Positions 1-9,048 of a DNA stretch of 64,000 nucleotides are shown here, in pieces. Origin of the DNA: CAVWXT01 sp963759115 (GTDB taxonomy: Bacteria > Planctomycetota > Planctomycetia > Pirellulales > Thermoguttaceae). A program made the position numbers and the translations under genes. Positions within the stretch are counted from its first letter, which is position 1. Each line of letters opens with the position of its first letter. The stretch covers positions 930,001 through 994,000 of the forward strand of contig CAVWXT010000006.1 in assembly GCA_963759115.1 (NCBI GenBank). Direction: 5' to 3'. The notes beneath the pieces were generated by a model. It saw only the letters and a list, made by a program, of their open reading frames with translations. It ran no database searches and had not been told where the DNA came from.

Positions 1-67
1 TGCATCCCGATGGGACAACGGCCATCAGCAAGCCAAACGCCAGCACCAGCATTACAGGTCGGTCCAT
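1..67 (-). CDS. 5' end of a secreted protein, probably LRR family (partial)
   Basis: Only the first 22 codons are in the window; the gene runs off the left edge. The start codon at 67 is preceded by an AAAGGG Shine-Dalgarno-like run about 7 bases upstream. The encoded residues form a hydrophobic signal peptide, and the stretch VMLVLAFGLL is identical to residues 5-14 of the secreted LRR protein at 25327-26157, so this is probably a paralogue of that protein. The mature part is not visible, so the LRR assignment is inference from the shared leader. Confidence 0.5.
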   Translation of the reverse strand, partial: MDRPVMLVLAFGLLMAVVPSGC

Positions 68-247
68 CGAGTCGCCCTTTCTGTTACCCTTGGGAACCCT
101 CCGCCAACTTGTCTCGCTCACGCGGCAGCGACAGGCCCGGTCCGGGCACTACCCGACGTCGCCGCTTGTCCTAAGTCGCATACCCATGCTGCTATATAAT
201 CAGGTATTCAGGCTCGCGAGTCAATAAGCCTGAAGTGGGGGAGCCGC

Positions 248-3172
248 TTGCGCTGTAGCGCTAGCATCTACTACGGCTTGCGCAGCCGGCTGCACGACGC
301 CACGGGCACCGGCGAGTTGACCACGCCCGGCGGCAGTCAGCCCAAGGCGCGGGTCTCGTACGCGGCCGCGTGGTACGACGCCCTCGGGCGTCAAACGGCC
401 GCGGCCAACTACGGCGCCAACGGCGGCACCACGATGACCGTCAACGACCGGCCCAGCAGTGCGCCCAACCGCAGCGACACCGTGCTGGTGGCTTCGACCG
501 AGTACGACACGACGGGGCAGGCGTACAAGACCATCGACCCGAAGGCGCGGGAGGACCGCCGCGAGTTCGACGCCTTGGGGCGCGTCACGAAAACTATCCA
601 GAATTACATGGACGGCACGCCCGGGGCGAATGCCGATCAGGACGTGACGGTGGAAACCGCGTACAACGCCGACGGCCTGGTTAGCACGTTGACCGCCAAG
701 AATTCCACCACCGGCGACCAGGTTACGCAATACGTCTACGGCACGTCGTTGGGCGGGATCACGCCGCAGATCTACCGCAACGATCTGCTGCGGGCGGTGA
801 TCTACCCCGACAGCGACGACCCCGCCGCCCTCGATGGAAACGGCACTGACGGGGTTTACGACCGGGTCGAATACAAGTATAATCGACAGGGTCAGCCGAT
901 CGAGTTGAAAGACCAGAACGGCACGGTCCACGAGTACGTGTACGATGCCGTGGGCCGGCAGGTTACCGACAAGGTGACGACGGTCGGCGCCGGTGTCGAC
1001 GACGCCGTGCGGCGGATTGTGCGGACCTACGAGGTGCGGGGCATGGTCGAGCATTTGACCAGTTACGACGCCTCCAGCGGCGGCAACGTCTTGAACGACG
1101 TGCTCCGCCAGTACGATACCCTGGGCCGGCCGACCAACGAGTACCAGGAGCACGAAGGAGCGAAGGACGCCAATACGGTTTACGTCCAGAACGCCTACGT
1201 CGACTTCGCCACCTACGGCCTGCGGCTGGCTTCCGTGCGGTATCCCAACGGCCGCAAGGTGTTCTTCGACTACAGTTCCACCGCCGGCGCGGCCTTGAAC
1301 CGGCTGGACGCGATCAAGGACGATAACGGCGGATCGCCCGGCAATACGCTGGCGTCCTACACCTATCTTGGGCTCGGCACGATGGTTGTGGAGGATTTCG
1401 TTCAGCCGCAAGTGAAGCTCGATTACTTCGGCGGCACGAGCGGAACCTACAGCGGTTTCGACGATTTCGGCCGCGTGGTTCAGCAGCTTTGGCGCGACTA
1501 CGGCGCGGGCCAGGACCGCGACAACTTCACTTACGGCTACGACCGCGCCGGCAACCGCCTTTATCGCGAGCATTGTGTCCCGTCGGGCAAGGACGAGTTC
1601 TACACCTACGACGCGGTAAATCGCTTGACGGTCTCTCAGTGTGGCGACCTGAACGTCGGCAAGACGGCCATCTCGGGCACGCCCGCCCGCGAAGAGGATT
1701 TCACCCTCGACCCGACGGGCAACTGGTCCGCCTACGTCCAGAAGACCAGCGGTTCGACCGACTTGAACCAGTCGCGCAACCACAACGTGGTGAACGAGAC
1801 CACGTCGGCCAGTTCGTGGGCAACACCCGCGCACGATCGCACCGGAAACATGACGACCGTGCCAAAGCCGTCGAGCCTGGCCAACGGCCTCGCACTCAAG
1901 TACGACGCCTGGAACCGCTTGGTTCAAGTGACCGACGGCGCGACCGTGGTTGCCAAGTACGAGTACGACGGCGACGGCCGGCGCATCAAGAAGCACATTG
2001 ATTCGCAGAGCCCCTCGTCGCCCAACGGCATCGACCGCTACGAGCACCTGTTCTACAGCGACATTCAGTTGGTCGAGACCCGGAACACGACGGCGGAGAA
2101 CGACCAGCCGGAAAGCCTCCAACCGAAGTATCAGTTCCTCTGGTCGCCGCGTTACATCGACGCGCCGATCTTGCGCGACGAAAACACGGACCAGGACTCC
2201 CTCTGCGACGACGGTCGCCTCTACTACCTCGCCGACGCGAACATGAACGTGACGTCGTTGGTTGACGCAAACGGCGACGCCCTGGAGCGTTACATCTACG
2301 ACCCTTACGGCCGCGTCACGATCTACAACGCCGACTGGTCTTCCTCTCGACTCTCGTCTCTCTACTCTAACCCCGTCTTGTACACCGGCCGCGATCTGGA
2401 CCCGGAAACCGGCCTCTACTACTACCGCGCCCGGTACTACGCAGCGGAATTGGGGAGGTTTACCGGCAGAGATCCAATTACCTATTATGCTGGTGATATG
2501 AACCTGTATCGGTACGTCGGCAACGATCCGACGAACGCGAGTGATCCGTCCGGTGAGCGCCTAGATCAGCATTTCAAGGATCCTCTCGATCCGTGGCCAT
2601 TGCCGAAGGCGTGTTCTGACTACAAGGCGTGGGATGAGACTCTCTGCCCTTGCTGTCACTGCGAGCAAACGCAATGGGGAAAGACGTTCAAGGAAGAGAC
2701 AGTGATGAGGAACCGATCCTTCGGGGCGAATGTTAGCGTCACGTTTGTTAACGCCTGGAAGGGCTATTCGTTGACCTGTCCTGCGATACGCAAGATCGCG
2801 AAGGGTGCGGGCGGCAAGAACAAGAAGCCCGCGATGATCACTGAACGTAGGTTGTTCATTTTTGTGACCAATCAGAGCACATGCGCGGCTATGGAGATGC
2901 TTGCGCACGAGGCGAAACACATCGAGCAGTTGACTGGGTGGGTGGGAGGCGCTGGAGTGGACGAACTGAGAATCTCTCCTAGGGTGCGTCATGAGCGGGA
3001 AGACGCGGCATACGAGGCACAATGTGCAGTTCATTCGAGCCACGTGTGTGGTTCCGAAACGGTTGGTGCATGCAAGAAGAGGCTCCTGAAACTGAGTACT
3101 GATCCCAAGAACCTCCCAACGATTCAGTCCGGTTGTGCGTCGCTGGTTCCGCCAGGTTGGACGCCTGTGTAG
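248..3172 (+). CDS. RHS-repeat protein tip with C-terminal HExxH metallopeptidase-like domain
   Basis: 974 codons from a TTG; a stop at 197-199 limits extension upstream, and no RHS N-terminal region or signal peptide is present, so this is a 5'-truncated RHS gene. YD-repeat motifs (YDAVGR, YDTLGR, YDRAGN, YDAWNR, YDGDGR) run to about residue 590. The RHS-associated core lies around residues 690-766 (YIYDPYGR, GLYYYRARYY, GRFTGRDP, DPSG), the normal point where a variable tip begins. The last ~208 residues are a cysteine-rich tip with a CPCCHC cluster and HEAKH at residues 887-891, followed by YEAQC that could supply a third zinc ligand. RHS tips are usually toxins; a zinc-protease toxin is inference. 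The HEAT gene at 3272 follows at once and is a candidate partner. Its core is duplicated at 5656-7258. Confidence 0.8.
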   Translation: MRCSASIYYGLRSRLHDATGTGELTTPGGSQPKARVSYAAAWYDALGRQTAAANYGANGGTTMTVNDRPSSAPNRSDTVLVASTEYDTTGQAYKTIDPKAREDRREFDALGRVTKTIQNYMDGTPGANADQDVTVETAYNADGLVSTLTAKNSTTGDQVTQYVYGTSLGGITPQIYRNDLLRAVIYPDSDDPAALDGNGTDGVYDRVEYKYNRQGQPIELKDQNGTVHEYVYDAVGRQVTDKVTTVGAGVDDAVRRIVRTYEVRGMVEHLTSYDASSGGNVLNDVLRQYDTLGRPTNEYQEHEGAKDANTVYVQNAYVDFATYGLRLASVRYPNGRKVFFDYSSTAGAALNRLDAIKDDNGGSPGNTLASYTYLGLGTMVVEDFVQPQVKLDYFGGTSGTYSGFDDFGRVVQQLWRDYGAGQDRDNFTYGYDRAGNRLYREHCVPSGKDEFYTYDAVNRLTVSQCGDLNVGKTAISGTPAREEDFTLDPTGNWSAYVQKTSGSTDLNQSRNHNVVNETTSASSWATPAHDRTGNMTTVPKPSSLANGLALKYDAWNRLVQVTDGATVVAKYEYDGDGRRIKKHIDSQSPSSPNGIDRYEHLFYSDIQLVETRNTTAENDQPESLQPKYQFLWSPRYIDAPILRDENTDQDSLCDDGRLYYLADANMNVTSLVDANGDALERYIYDPYGRVTIYNADWSSSRLSSLYSNPVLYTGRDLDPETGLYYYRARYYAAELGRFTGRDPITYYAGDMNLYRYVGNDPTNASDPSGERLDQHFKDPLDPWPLPKACSDYKAWDETLCPCCHCEQTQWGKTFKEETVMRNRSFGANVSVTFVNAWKGYSLTCPAIRKIAKGAGGKNKKPAMITERRLFIFVTNQSTCAAMEMLAHEAKHIEQLTGWVGGAGVDELRISPRVRHEREDAAYEAQCAVHSSHVCGSETVGACKKRLLKLSTDPKNLPTIQSGCASLVPPGWTPV
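886..2455 (+). repeat. RHS core direct repeat, copy 1
   Basis: This stretch is nearly identical to 5656-7258 in the same orientation; for example the DNA around 2341-2438 recurs base for base at 7132-7229. Similarity begins at the codons for QPIE and stops shortly after the GRFT/RDP core motif, where the two C-terminal tips diverge. Recombination between the copies would swap tips and delete the first tip together with the HEAT genes. Confidence 0.9.
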
Positions 3173-3271
3173 CAGCGGATGGCCAGATCGATGGGTGGGC
3201 GACAGCCTCGCATAGGATTATTCGTCCCAGCGAGGGTTCATGGCTGATCAAGCCAAGAAAGTGAGAGAAGC

Positions 3272-4543
3272 ATGACGACCCTGATGGCTCTGATCATGAT
3301 CGCGGCTGTGGGTGCATCTCCGGACAGCGTCGACCTTGAGAAGGCTTTTCAGGGGGGCGGAATGGCCGGATTCTTGTCAGCGGTACACGGGCTCGAGCAG
3401 AAACAAGGCCCCGAGTGGACGGCCGAGGCCCTGACGGAACTGGCGTGGGATCACGAATGGGGCGTGGAGGCGGCCGCCGTGCATGCGTTGGGAAAAATGG
3501 GCAAAGCTGGAAAGGCCGTACTCCCCAAACTCTCTCAGGCCATGAGTCAACACACCGACTTCCCTTCCGCTTTGTTGAATGATCTTGGTCCAGGCGATAT
3601 TCCTCTTTGGTTGGCCGAGGCTCTCCTCCGCGCTGATGGTGAGTCGTTGGGCGATGCCGGTTTCGCCCTAGCAACGCGATTCGACCTGAAGAGTGAAAAG
3701 AGGCTGCTCCCGCTGCTGATTCAAGCGTCTGGCCATGCGGACCCCGACGAGCGAAGCTGGTCGCAGTATTCGGCTATTCGCGCGTTGGGGAAAATGGGAG
3801 ACACGGCAGCCTCTGCCTGGCCGTTGCTCGTTGAGATATTGAGCAAGGAGCCAACGGGCGATTTGGAGCCAAGTGGTAAGGTCAAGTGGAACGATATCCG
3901 TGGGGCCGCTGCTTGCACCCTCGGTCAGATCGGCGCCAATCCGGAGAACACCGCCCGGTTGTTGACGAGTATGCTCAAACATTCGGACAAACGTGTCCGG
4001 GATTGGTCTGCCCTGGGTCTTGCCTTGCTTGAAAGAAAGAAAAGAACCGAATACGCGGCCAAGACTCTGGCGGGACTGCTCACCAGCCGTGAGTGCGAGG
4101 TGGAAGCGGAAGCCGCCCAGACGCTCGGGCGGATGGGCAAGGCGGGGAAAAGTGTGCTTCCCGAACTCGCAAAGGCTATGAACGAGGGTAGTGACTTCCC
4201 GCACTCCCTGTTGTTTGTGCTTGGTCCGGGCGACATTCCTCTCTGGTTCGCCGAGGTTCTCATACATCCCGATGATCCGTCGTTTGCCGATGTAGCGCCG
4301 ACTCTGGCATTGTTCCTCGCGAATAAGAATGAGAAACGGCTCCTGCCACTGCTGATTCAAGGGGCTCGCCATGCGAACCCGGACGTGCGGCGTTGGGCGA
4401 TTACGGCGTTGGGACAAATGGAGGACGGGGCCGCCTCGGCTCGGCCGTTATTGATCGACATACTGAAAAAGGGGTCTTCGGCAAAATCTGTGGGTGAAAA
4501 ATGGGCCTACGGGGGATTCGTCCTGGCAAGGTGGATTTTCTGA
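3272..4543 (+). CDS. HEAT-repeat protein with signal peptide
   Basis: 423 aa. The first ~15 residues (MTTLMALIMIAAVGAS) form a short signal peptide, so export is likely. The rest is HEAT/PBS-lyase-like helical repeats, with units such as HALGKMGKAGKAVLPKL, RALGKMGDTAASAWPLL, CTLGQIGANPENTARLL and QTLGRMGKAGKSVLPEL. There is an internal duplication: the block ending LGPGDIPLWLAEALL (about residues 72-125) recurs as LGPGDIPLWFAEVLI (about 285-338). An AGAGAAG run precedes the ATG. It starts 97 bp after the RHS metallopeptidase-tip gene on the same strand, a typical position for an immunity gene, but a binding role is inference; HEAT scaffolds also serve many other functions. Confidence 0.75.
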   Translation: MTTLMALIMIAAVGASPDSVDLEKAFQGGGMAGFLSAVHGLEQKQGPEWTAEALTELAWDHEWGVEAAAVHALGKMGKAGKAVLPKLSQAMSQHTDFPSALLNDLGPGDIPLWLAEALLRADGESLGDAGFALATRFDLKSEKRLLPLLIQASGHADPDERSWSQYSAIRALGKMGDTAASAWPLLVEILSKEPTGDLEPSGKVKWNDIRGAAACTLGQIGANPENTARLLTSMLKHSDKRVRDWSALGLALLERKKRTEYAAKTLAGLLTSRECEVEAEAAQTLGRMGKAGKSVLPELAKAMNEGSDFPHSLLFVLGPGDIPLWFAEVLIHPDDPSFADVAPTLALFLANKNEKRLLPLLIQGARHANPDVRRWAITALGQMEDGAASARPLLIDILKKGSSAKSVGEKWAYGGFVLARWIF

Positions 4544-4782
4544 GGGATGGCAGGGCAAATAAATGACGGTGGAAACAGCCGCAAAACCGGGGTTTTCTTG
4601 TTGTGTAACGGCCCTCGTCGGGTCTCCCACATCTGCAACGCACGGACCTTTGCCACGGAAAAACGGGGATGGAATCTATGAATCAGATCGTTGAGGCTCC
4701 CGAAATCACGAAAACCCCTGAAAATCCAGATTCAAACTGAGTTTCACGGCCCAAATCAACCCACAGATTCTGCCGAGGAGGC

Positions 4783-5598
4783 TGAAAAAGGAGCCGCCGA
4801 GCGATGCGACGCCAGGCGACGTGACAACGTGGAACGAGGTGCGCGGGGCTGCCGCTTTCGCTCTCGGCCAGATCGGTGCGGAGCCCGAAAGTACTGTCCG
4901 ACTGTTGACCGGGATGCTGAAGCATCCCGATCAGGAGGTCTGGGCGTCGTCGGCCTCAGGCCTGGGGCGCATGGGGGCGAAAGCGACGCCAGCCATTCCC
5001 GCGCTGGTGGAGGCACTGGCCAATAACGACAGGCCGTCATCATTGGTTAGGGGGATGTTCCCAGAACAAACCGCTGCCGCAGCCTTGCGCAACATCGGAG
5101 AGCCAGCCATTCCGGCGCTTGTTGAGGCCCTTCAATCTAAGCGAACGGCCGTACGGCAACGTTCAGCCGACGCGCTGCTCTGGATGCATACAAAAAGGCC
5201 GGCACTGGGCGCCTTAGTCAAGGCGGCAACTGAGGACGATGACCAGGAGGTGCGGGTCCTAGCGACCCGCGCATTGACATTTCCACCCGGCTGCGACACG
5301 GATGAGACGCTCGTGGTGCCGGCGCTTCTCCGGATAGTCAAAGACAAGAGTCCGGTGGTGCGCGGCGCAGGCCGCGCAGGGGTTGGGAGACCTAAGGCCC
5401 TCCGGGGACGCGTCGTGGCGAGCGCTGGTCGACCTCTTTACCGACCCCGACGCGAAGGTGCGACTAGCGGCGGTAGATGCATTCTTCTCCTTGCCTTTGG
5501 GCAAGGAGGTCGAGCGCGCTTTGGAGGGTCTCGTGAACGATCCGGATGAATCGGTACGGACGAGAGCACAGGACCTGCTCAAACGCTTCAAGGAGTGA
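4783..5598 (+). pseudogene. 5'-truncated, frameshifted HEAT-repeat paralogue
   Basis: Coding similarity to the upstream HEAT gene starts abruptly: the codons before and after 4821 give KEPPSDATPGD...NEVRGAAAFALGQIGA, matching KEPTGDLEPSG...NDIRGAAACTLGQIGA there, while everything before about 4780 is unrelated. The frame runs to about 5370, then shifts by one base and continues to the stop at 5598 (DPDAKVRLAAVDAFFSL). It lacks the signal peptide and the first ~200 residues. It is probably the remnant of another tip/partner cassette, lying directly before the second truncated RHS copy. Confidence 0.65.
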
Positions 5599-5655
5599 CG
5601 CGCCCGGGTGCCATTGTTGGCCTGTCAAACACTACCAGCTTGCGGTAGAATCCGT

Positions 5656-7258
5656 GTCAGCCGATCGAAGTGAAGGACCAGAACGGGACGGTCCACGAGT
5701 ACGTGCACGATGCGGTGGGCCGGCAGGTTAGTGACAAGGTGACGACGGTCGGCACGGGTGTGGACGACGCCGTGCGGCGCATCGTGCGGACCTATGAGGT
5801 GCGGGGCATGGTCGAGCACCTGACCAGTTGCGACGCCACCAGCGGCGGCAACGTCATCAACGATGTGCTCCGCCAGTACGACACGCTGGGCCGGCCGACC
5901 AGCGAGTATCAGGAGCACGAAGGGGCGAAGGACGGCAGTACGCTCTACGTCCAAAACGCCTATGCCGATTTCGCCACGTATGGATTGCGGCTGGCTTCCG
6001 TGCGGTATCCCAACGGCCGCAAGGTCTTCTTCGACTACAGTTCCACCGCCGGCGCGGCCTTGAACCGGCTGGACGCGATCAAGGACGATAACGGCGGCAG
6101 TCCGGGCAACACCTTGGCATCGTACACCTATCTCGGCCTCGGCACGATGGTGGTCGAGGATTTCGTTCAGCCGCAAGTGAAGCTGGATTACTTCGGCGGC
6201 AGTTTGGGAACCTATGCCGGCTTCGACGACTTCGGCCGCGTGGTGCAGCAGCTTTGGCGCGACTATGGCGCGAGCCAGGACCGCGACAAGTTCACCTACG
6301 GCTACGACCGCGCCGGCAACCGCCTTTATCGCGAGCATTGTGTCCCGTCGGGCAAGGACGAGTTCTACACCTACGATGCGGTGAACCGTTTGACGGTTTC
6401 TCAGCGCGGCGACCTGAACGTCGGCAAGACGGCCATCTCCGGCACCCCGGTGCGTGAAGAGGACTACGCCCTCGATCCAACGGGCAACTGGTCAACCTAC
6501 GTCCAGAAGACCAACGGTTCGACCGACTTGAACCAGTCGCGCGCCACAACGTGGTGAACGAGACCACGTCGGCCAGTTCGTGGGCGAGTCCCGCCCATGA
6601 CCGCGCGGGCAACATGACGACCGTGCCTAAGCCGTCGAGCCTGGCCAACGGCCTGACGCTGAAATACGACGCTTGGAACCGGCTGGTGCAGGTGACCGAC
6701 GGCGGGACCATCGTTGCCAAGTACGAGTACGACGGCGACGGCCGGCGCATCAAGAAGCACATTGATTCGCAGAGCCCCTCGTCGCCCAACGGCATCGACC
6801 GCTACGAGCACCTATTCTACGCGAGCGTTGGGACGGCAGTCGAACTGCCGGCCCAGCAGTTGGTCGAAACCCGCAACACTACCACCGAGAACGACCAACC
6901 GGAAAGCCTCCAACCCAAGTACCAATGGCTCTGGTCGCCTCGATACATCGACGCGCCGATTCTCCGCGACGAGAACACGGATACCGACGGCCTCTGCGAC
7001 GACGGCCGCCTCTACTACCTGGCCGACGCCAACATGAACATCACCGGCCTCGTTGACGTGAACGGCGACGCCCTGGAGCGATACATCTATGACCCCTACG
7101 GCCGCCTGACGATCTACAATGCCGACTGGTCGTCCTCTCGACTCTCGTCTCTCTACTCTAACCCCGTCTTGTACACCGGCCGCGATCTGGACCCGGAAAC
7201 CGGCCTCTACTACTACCGCGCCCGGTACTACAGCGCCGATTTGGGAAGGTTCACGAGT
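5656..7258 (+). repeat. RHS core direct repeat, copy 2
   Basis: This is the second copy of the RHS core (partner 886-2455). Similarity begins at the codons QPIE with a stop codon just upstream (5646-5648), so no translation start for a full RHS protein exists here. Copy 2 differs from copy 1 by a net 27-bp in-frame palindromic insertion at about 6822-6858 and by a one-base deletion near 6545. Confidence 0.88.
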
Positions 7259-7946
7259 CGAGACCCGATAGAGTACCGTCGGCGGGACTACAATCAGCAC
7301 CAGGTACCGCTTTTCGTCTCCCCTGAGTCGGACCGACCCCTACGGGCTGGCTGGCGAGTCGCTCCCTGACCAGTTGCCCGATATCCTTGTCGGCACTTCC
7401 GAGGAGAAAGACAAACAAGCGAGTCTGGCTCAATGCAAGGACTTTTATGACAAGGAACTACGAAAAAGCAAGAGTGCTGTACAGTGCTACCAAGATTTCT
7501 TGAAAGCGACAGCCGGCCTGCCGTTGCCAGAGAAGACTCTGTGCCAGAAAGTGCGGTTCCTCTGCAGATGCTGTGGATCTGGTGCGCATATGAATTACGC
7601 ATTTGGCATTGTCACGCTGTGTGCGGACAGCGAGTATGTGGACAAGCGGCAGGTGGGACCGGCAAGTCAGTCGGTATGTCACGAGTTGGTGCATGCGCTT
7701 CAGCTCTACCCGTGCAACCTAAAGGGGCCGAAACAGTGGGAGGGAACGACCTGCATCGAAACGTTGAAGTTGGAGTTCCAGGCGGCTCGGTGCGCCGGGC
7801 AGTGTGCGCTCGAAGGCGGCGGTATTGATTATTCCAAGTGTGCCCAGAAGGCAGCGGCGTCGTCGCGCAGCTATCCTGGCTGCAAGGCGAAGACTGATGC
7901 CGAATTCACTGAGCTTTTTAGCGGGGAGTTTATGGAATGGGTAAAG
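5658..7946 (+). pseudogene. Orphan RHS tip with a second HELVH metallopeptidase-like domain (frameshifted)
   Basis: Three overlapping frames together encode an RHS core plus a distinct tip: 5670-6557, 6551-7369 and 7374 onward. The first shift (near 6545) is a one-base loss relative to copy 1; the second (near 7278) falls just after RDPIEYR. The tip is cysteine-rich (CRCCG) and carries HELVH at 7680-7694, then LEFQAARCAGQC, which parallels YEAQC in the first tip. The two tips therefore look like divergent members of one protease-like fold, though overall similarity is low. The tip frame is cut by the IS30 element at 7947; removing the IS keeps the frame open into the LRR gene. Without an RHS N-terminus it is probably an orphan cassette that needs recombination to be expressed. 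Confidence 0.7.
6827..6855. repeat. Degenerate copy of the TGGCAGTT-AACTGCCA palindrome inside RHS copy 2
   Basis: A GTTGGGACGGCAGT / AACTGCCGGCCCA palindrome is present here but absent from the equivalent point of RHS copy 1, where the protein reads FYSDIQLVE instead of FYASVGTAVELPAQQLVE. The net gain is 27 bp, so the frame is kept. A cleaner copy of the same palindrome lies at 44433-44463. Confidence 0.7.
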
Positions 7947-9039
7947 CCCGCTGTCAAGTCTCAATCGCAACCTTTAGGCGAGAGGCGAGAACTTCGTTGG
8001 GAGTTCGATAGCCGAGGCGTTTTCTCGGACGGTCGTTGAGAAGTTGTTGGACTTTGGTAAAACGATGATTGGGGATGCCGACCAGATCCGTACCTTTGGG
8101 AAAGAACTGCCGGACCAGGCCGTTGGTGTTTTCGTTCGTGCCGCGCTGCCACGCGCAGTACGGCTTCGCAAAGTAGATCTTCAAAGCGGCTTCCTCCGTC
8201 AACCGCTCGTGCTCGGCGAACTCCTTGCCGTTGTCCAGCGTCAGCGTCTTCCGCAGCTTCGGAGGCGTGGTCCGATACAACTCGGCGGCGGTCTGACGGA
8301 CCGTCGCCGCCTGCAAGGTGGGAACCTTGCCCAGCAACAAATAGCCCGACTTCCGCTCGACCAGCGTGACGGCGCCGCCGCGTCGGTTGGCGCCCACGAT
8401 GGTGTCCCCTTCCCAGTCGCCGAAGCGACGGCGGCGATCCACGACCACGGGGCGTCCCTCGATGCTCGTGCCGGTGCGAATCCGCCCGCGTTTTTCCCAG
8501 TTGGGCCGCTGTCGGCCCAGACGCCGCAGATAACGCCGCCAGTGCTTCCCGGTGGCCTCCTCGCCGCCGATCCAGGCGTAGATCGTTGGGGGCGAAATCC
8601 ACTGTCGCCGATCGCCGGGAAAGTCGCTGCGCGCGCGACCGGCGATCTGGTCGGGCGACCATCGCCGCCGCAGGCGATCCCGGACATAACGCCGCACTTC
8701 CGGCCGTTGCATCTTGGCGACCCACGGACGTTCACTCCGCCGCCGCCGAGCCTTTCCCTCGGCCGCCACCGCCCAATAGCCGTTGCGGCTGCGATTGCGT
8801 CGCAGTTCGCGGGAAATCGTGCTCTTGCTGCGGCCGAGCCGGTCGGCGATCTGCGTCTGCATTTTTCCCGCCCTGTGCTCGTGGGCTATGATTTCACGTT
8901 CTTCCAGGGTAAGATGACCTGCCATCGCGGGGACTCCTTTTTGAATGGACCTTCCTCAAAAACGCCCATTCAAACGTCCCTGCGATGTTTTTACCTATAC
9001 CAGTCTTCCATACGGTTGCGATTCAATTCTAACAGCGGG
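7947..9039 (-). mobile_element. IS30-family insertion sequence
   Basis: The 1093-bp element is bounded by imperfect 26-bp inverted repeats at 7947-7972 and 9014-9039 (both begin CCCGCTGT from the outside and end TCGCAACC). It is flanked by a 3-bp direct repeat AAG (7944-7946 and 9040-9042), typical of IS30 target duplication. It carries one transposase gene on the minus strand. The ends and target duplication were read directly from the sequence. Confidence 0.92.
7954..8925 (-). CDS. IS30-family transposase
   Basis: 323 aa, full length for the family. The N-terminal helix-turn-helix region (residues 5-45) contains QIADRLGRSKSTISREL. The DDE catalytic core is visible as GDWEGD (D174), TLDNGKEF (D231) and RGTNENTNG (E265), followed by the usual IS30 C-terminus with RKRLGYRTPNEV. 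The frame appears intact, so the element may still be active. The start is ATG at 8925; the C-terminus overlaps the left inverted repeat. Confidence 0.95.
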   Translation of the reverse strand: MAGHLTLEEREIIAHEHRAGKMQTQIADRLGRSKSTISRELRRNRSRNGYWAVAAEGKARRRRSERPWVAKMQRPEVRRYVRDRLRRRWSPDQIAGRARSDFPGDRRQWISPPTIYAWIGGEEATGKHWRRYLRRLGRQRPNWEKRGRIRTGTSIEGRPVVVDRRRRFGDWEGDTIVGANRRGGAVTLVERKSGYLLLGKVPTLQAATVRQTAAELYRTTPPKLRKTLTLDNGKEFAEHERLTEEAALKIYFAKPYCAWQRGTNENTNGLVRQFFPKGTDLVGIPNHRFTKVQQLLNDRPRKRLGYRTPNEVLASRLKVAIET

Positions 9040-9048
9040 AAGAACAAT

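Noticed and set aside
167..200. TTGTCC...TATAAT promoter for the first RHS gene
   Set aside because: The spacing is about 22 bp, too long for a standard promoter, and the RHS gene is truncated; not convincing.
221..2122. 633-codon open frame on the minus strand across the first RHS gene
   Set aside because: It mirrors RHS codons with G/C third positions; the plus strand has clear YD-repeat and core motifs, and the same shadow recurs opposite RHS copy 2.
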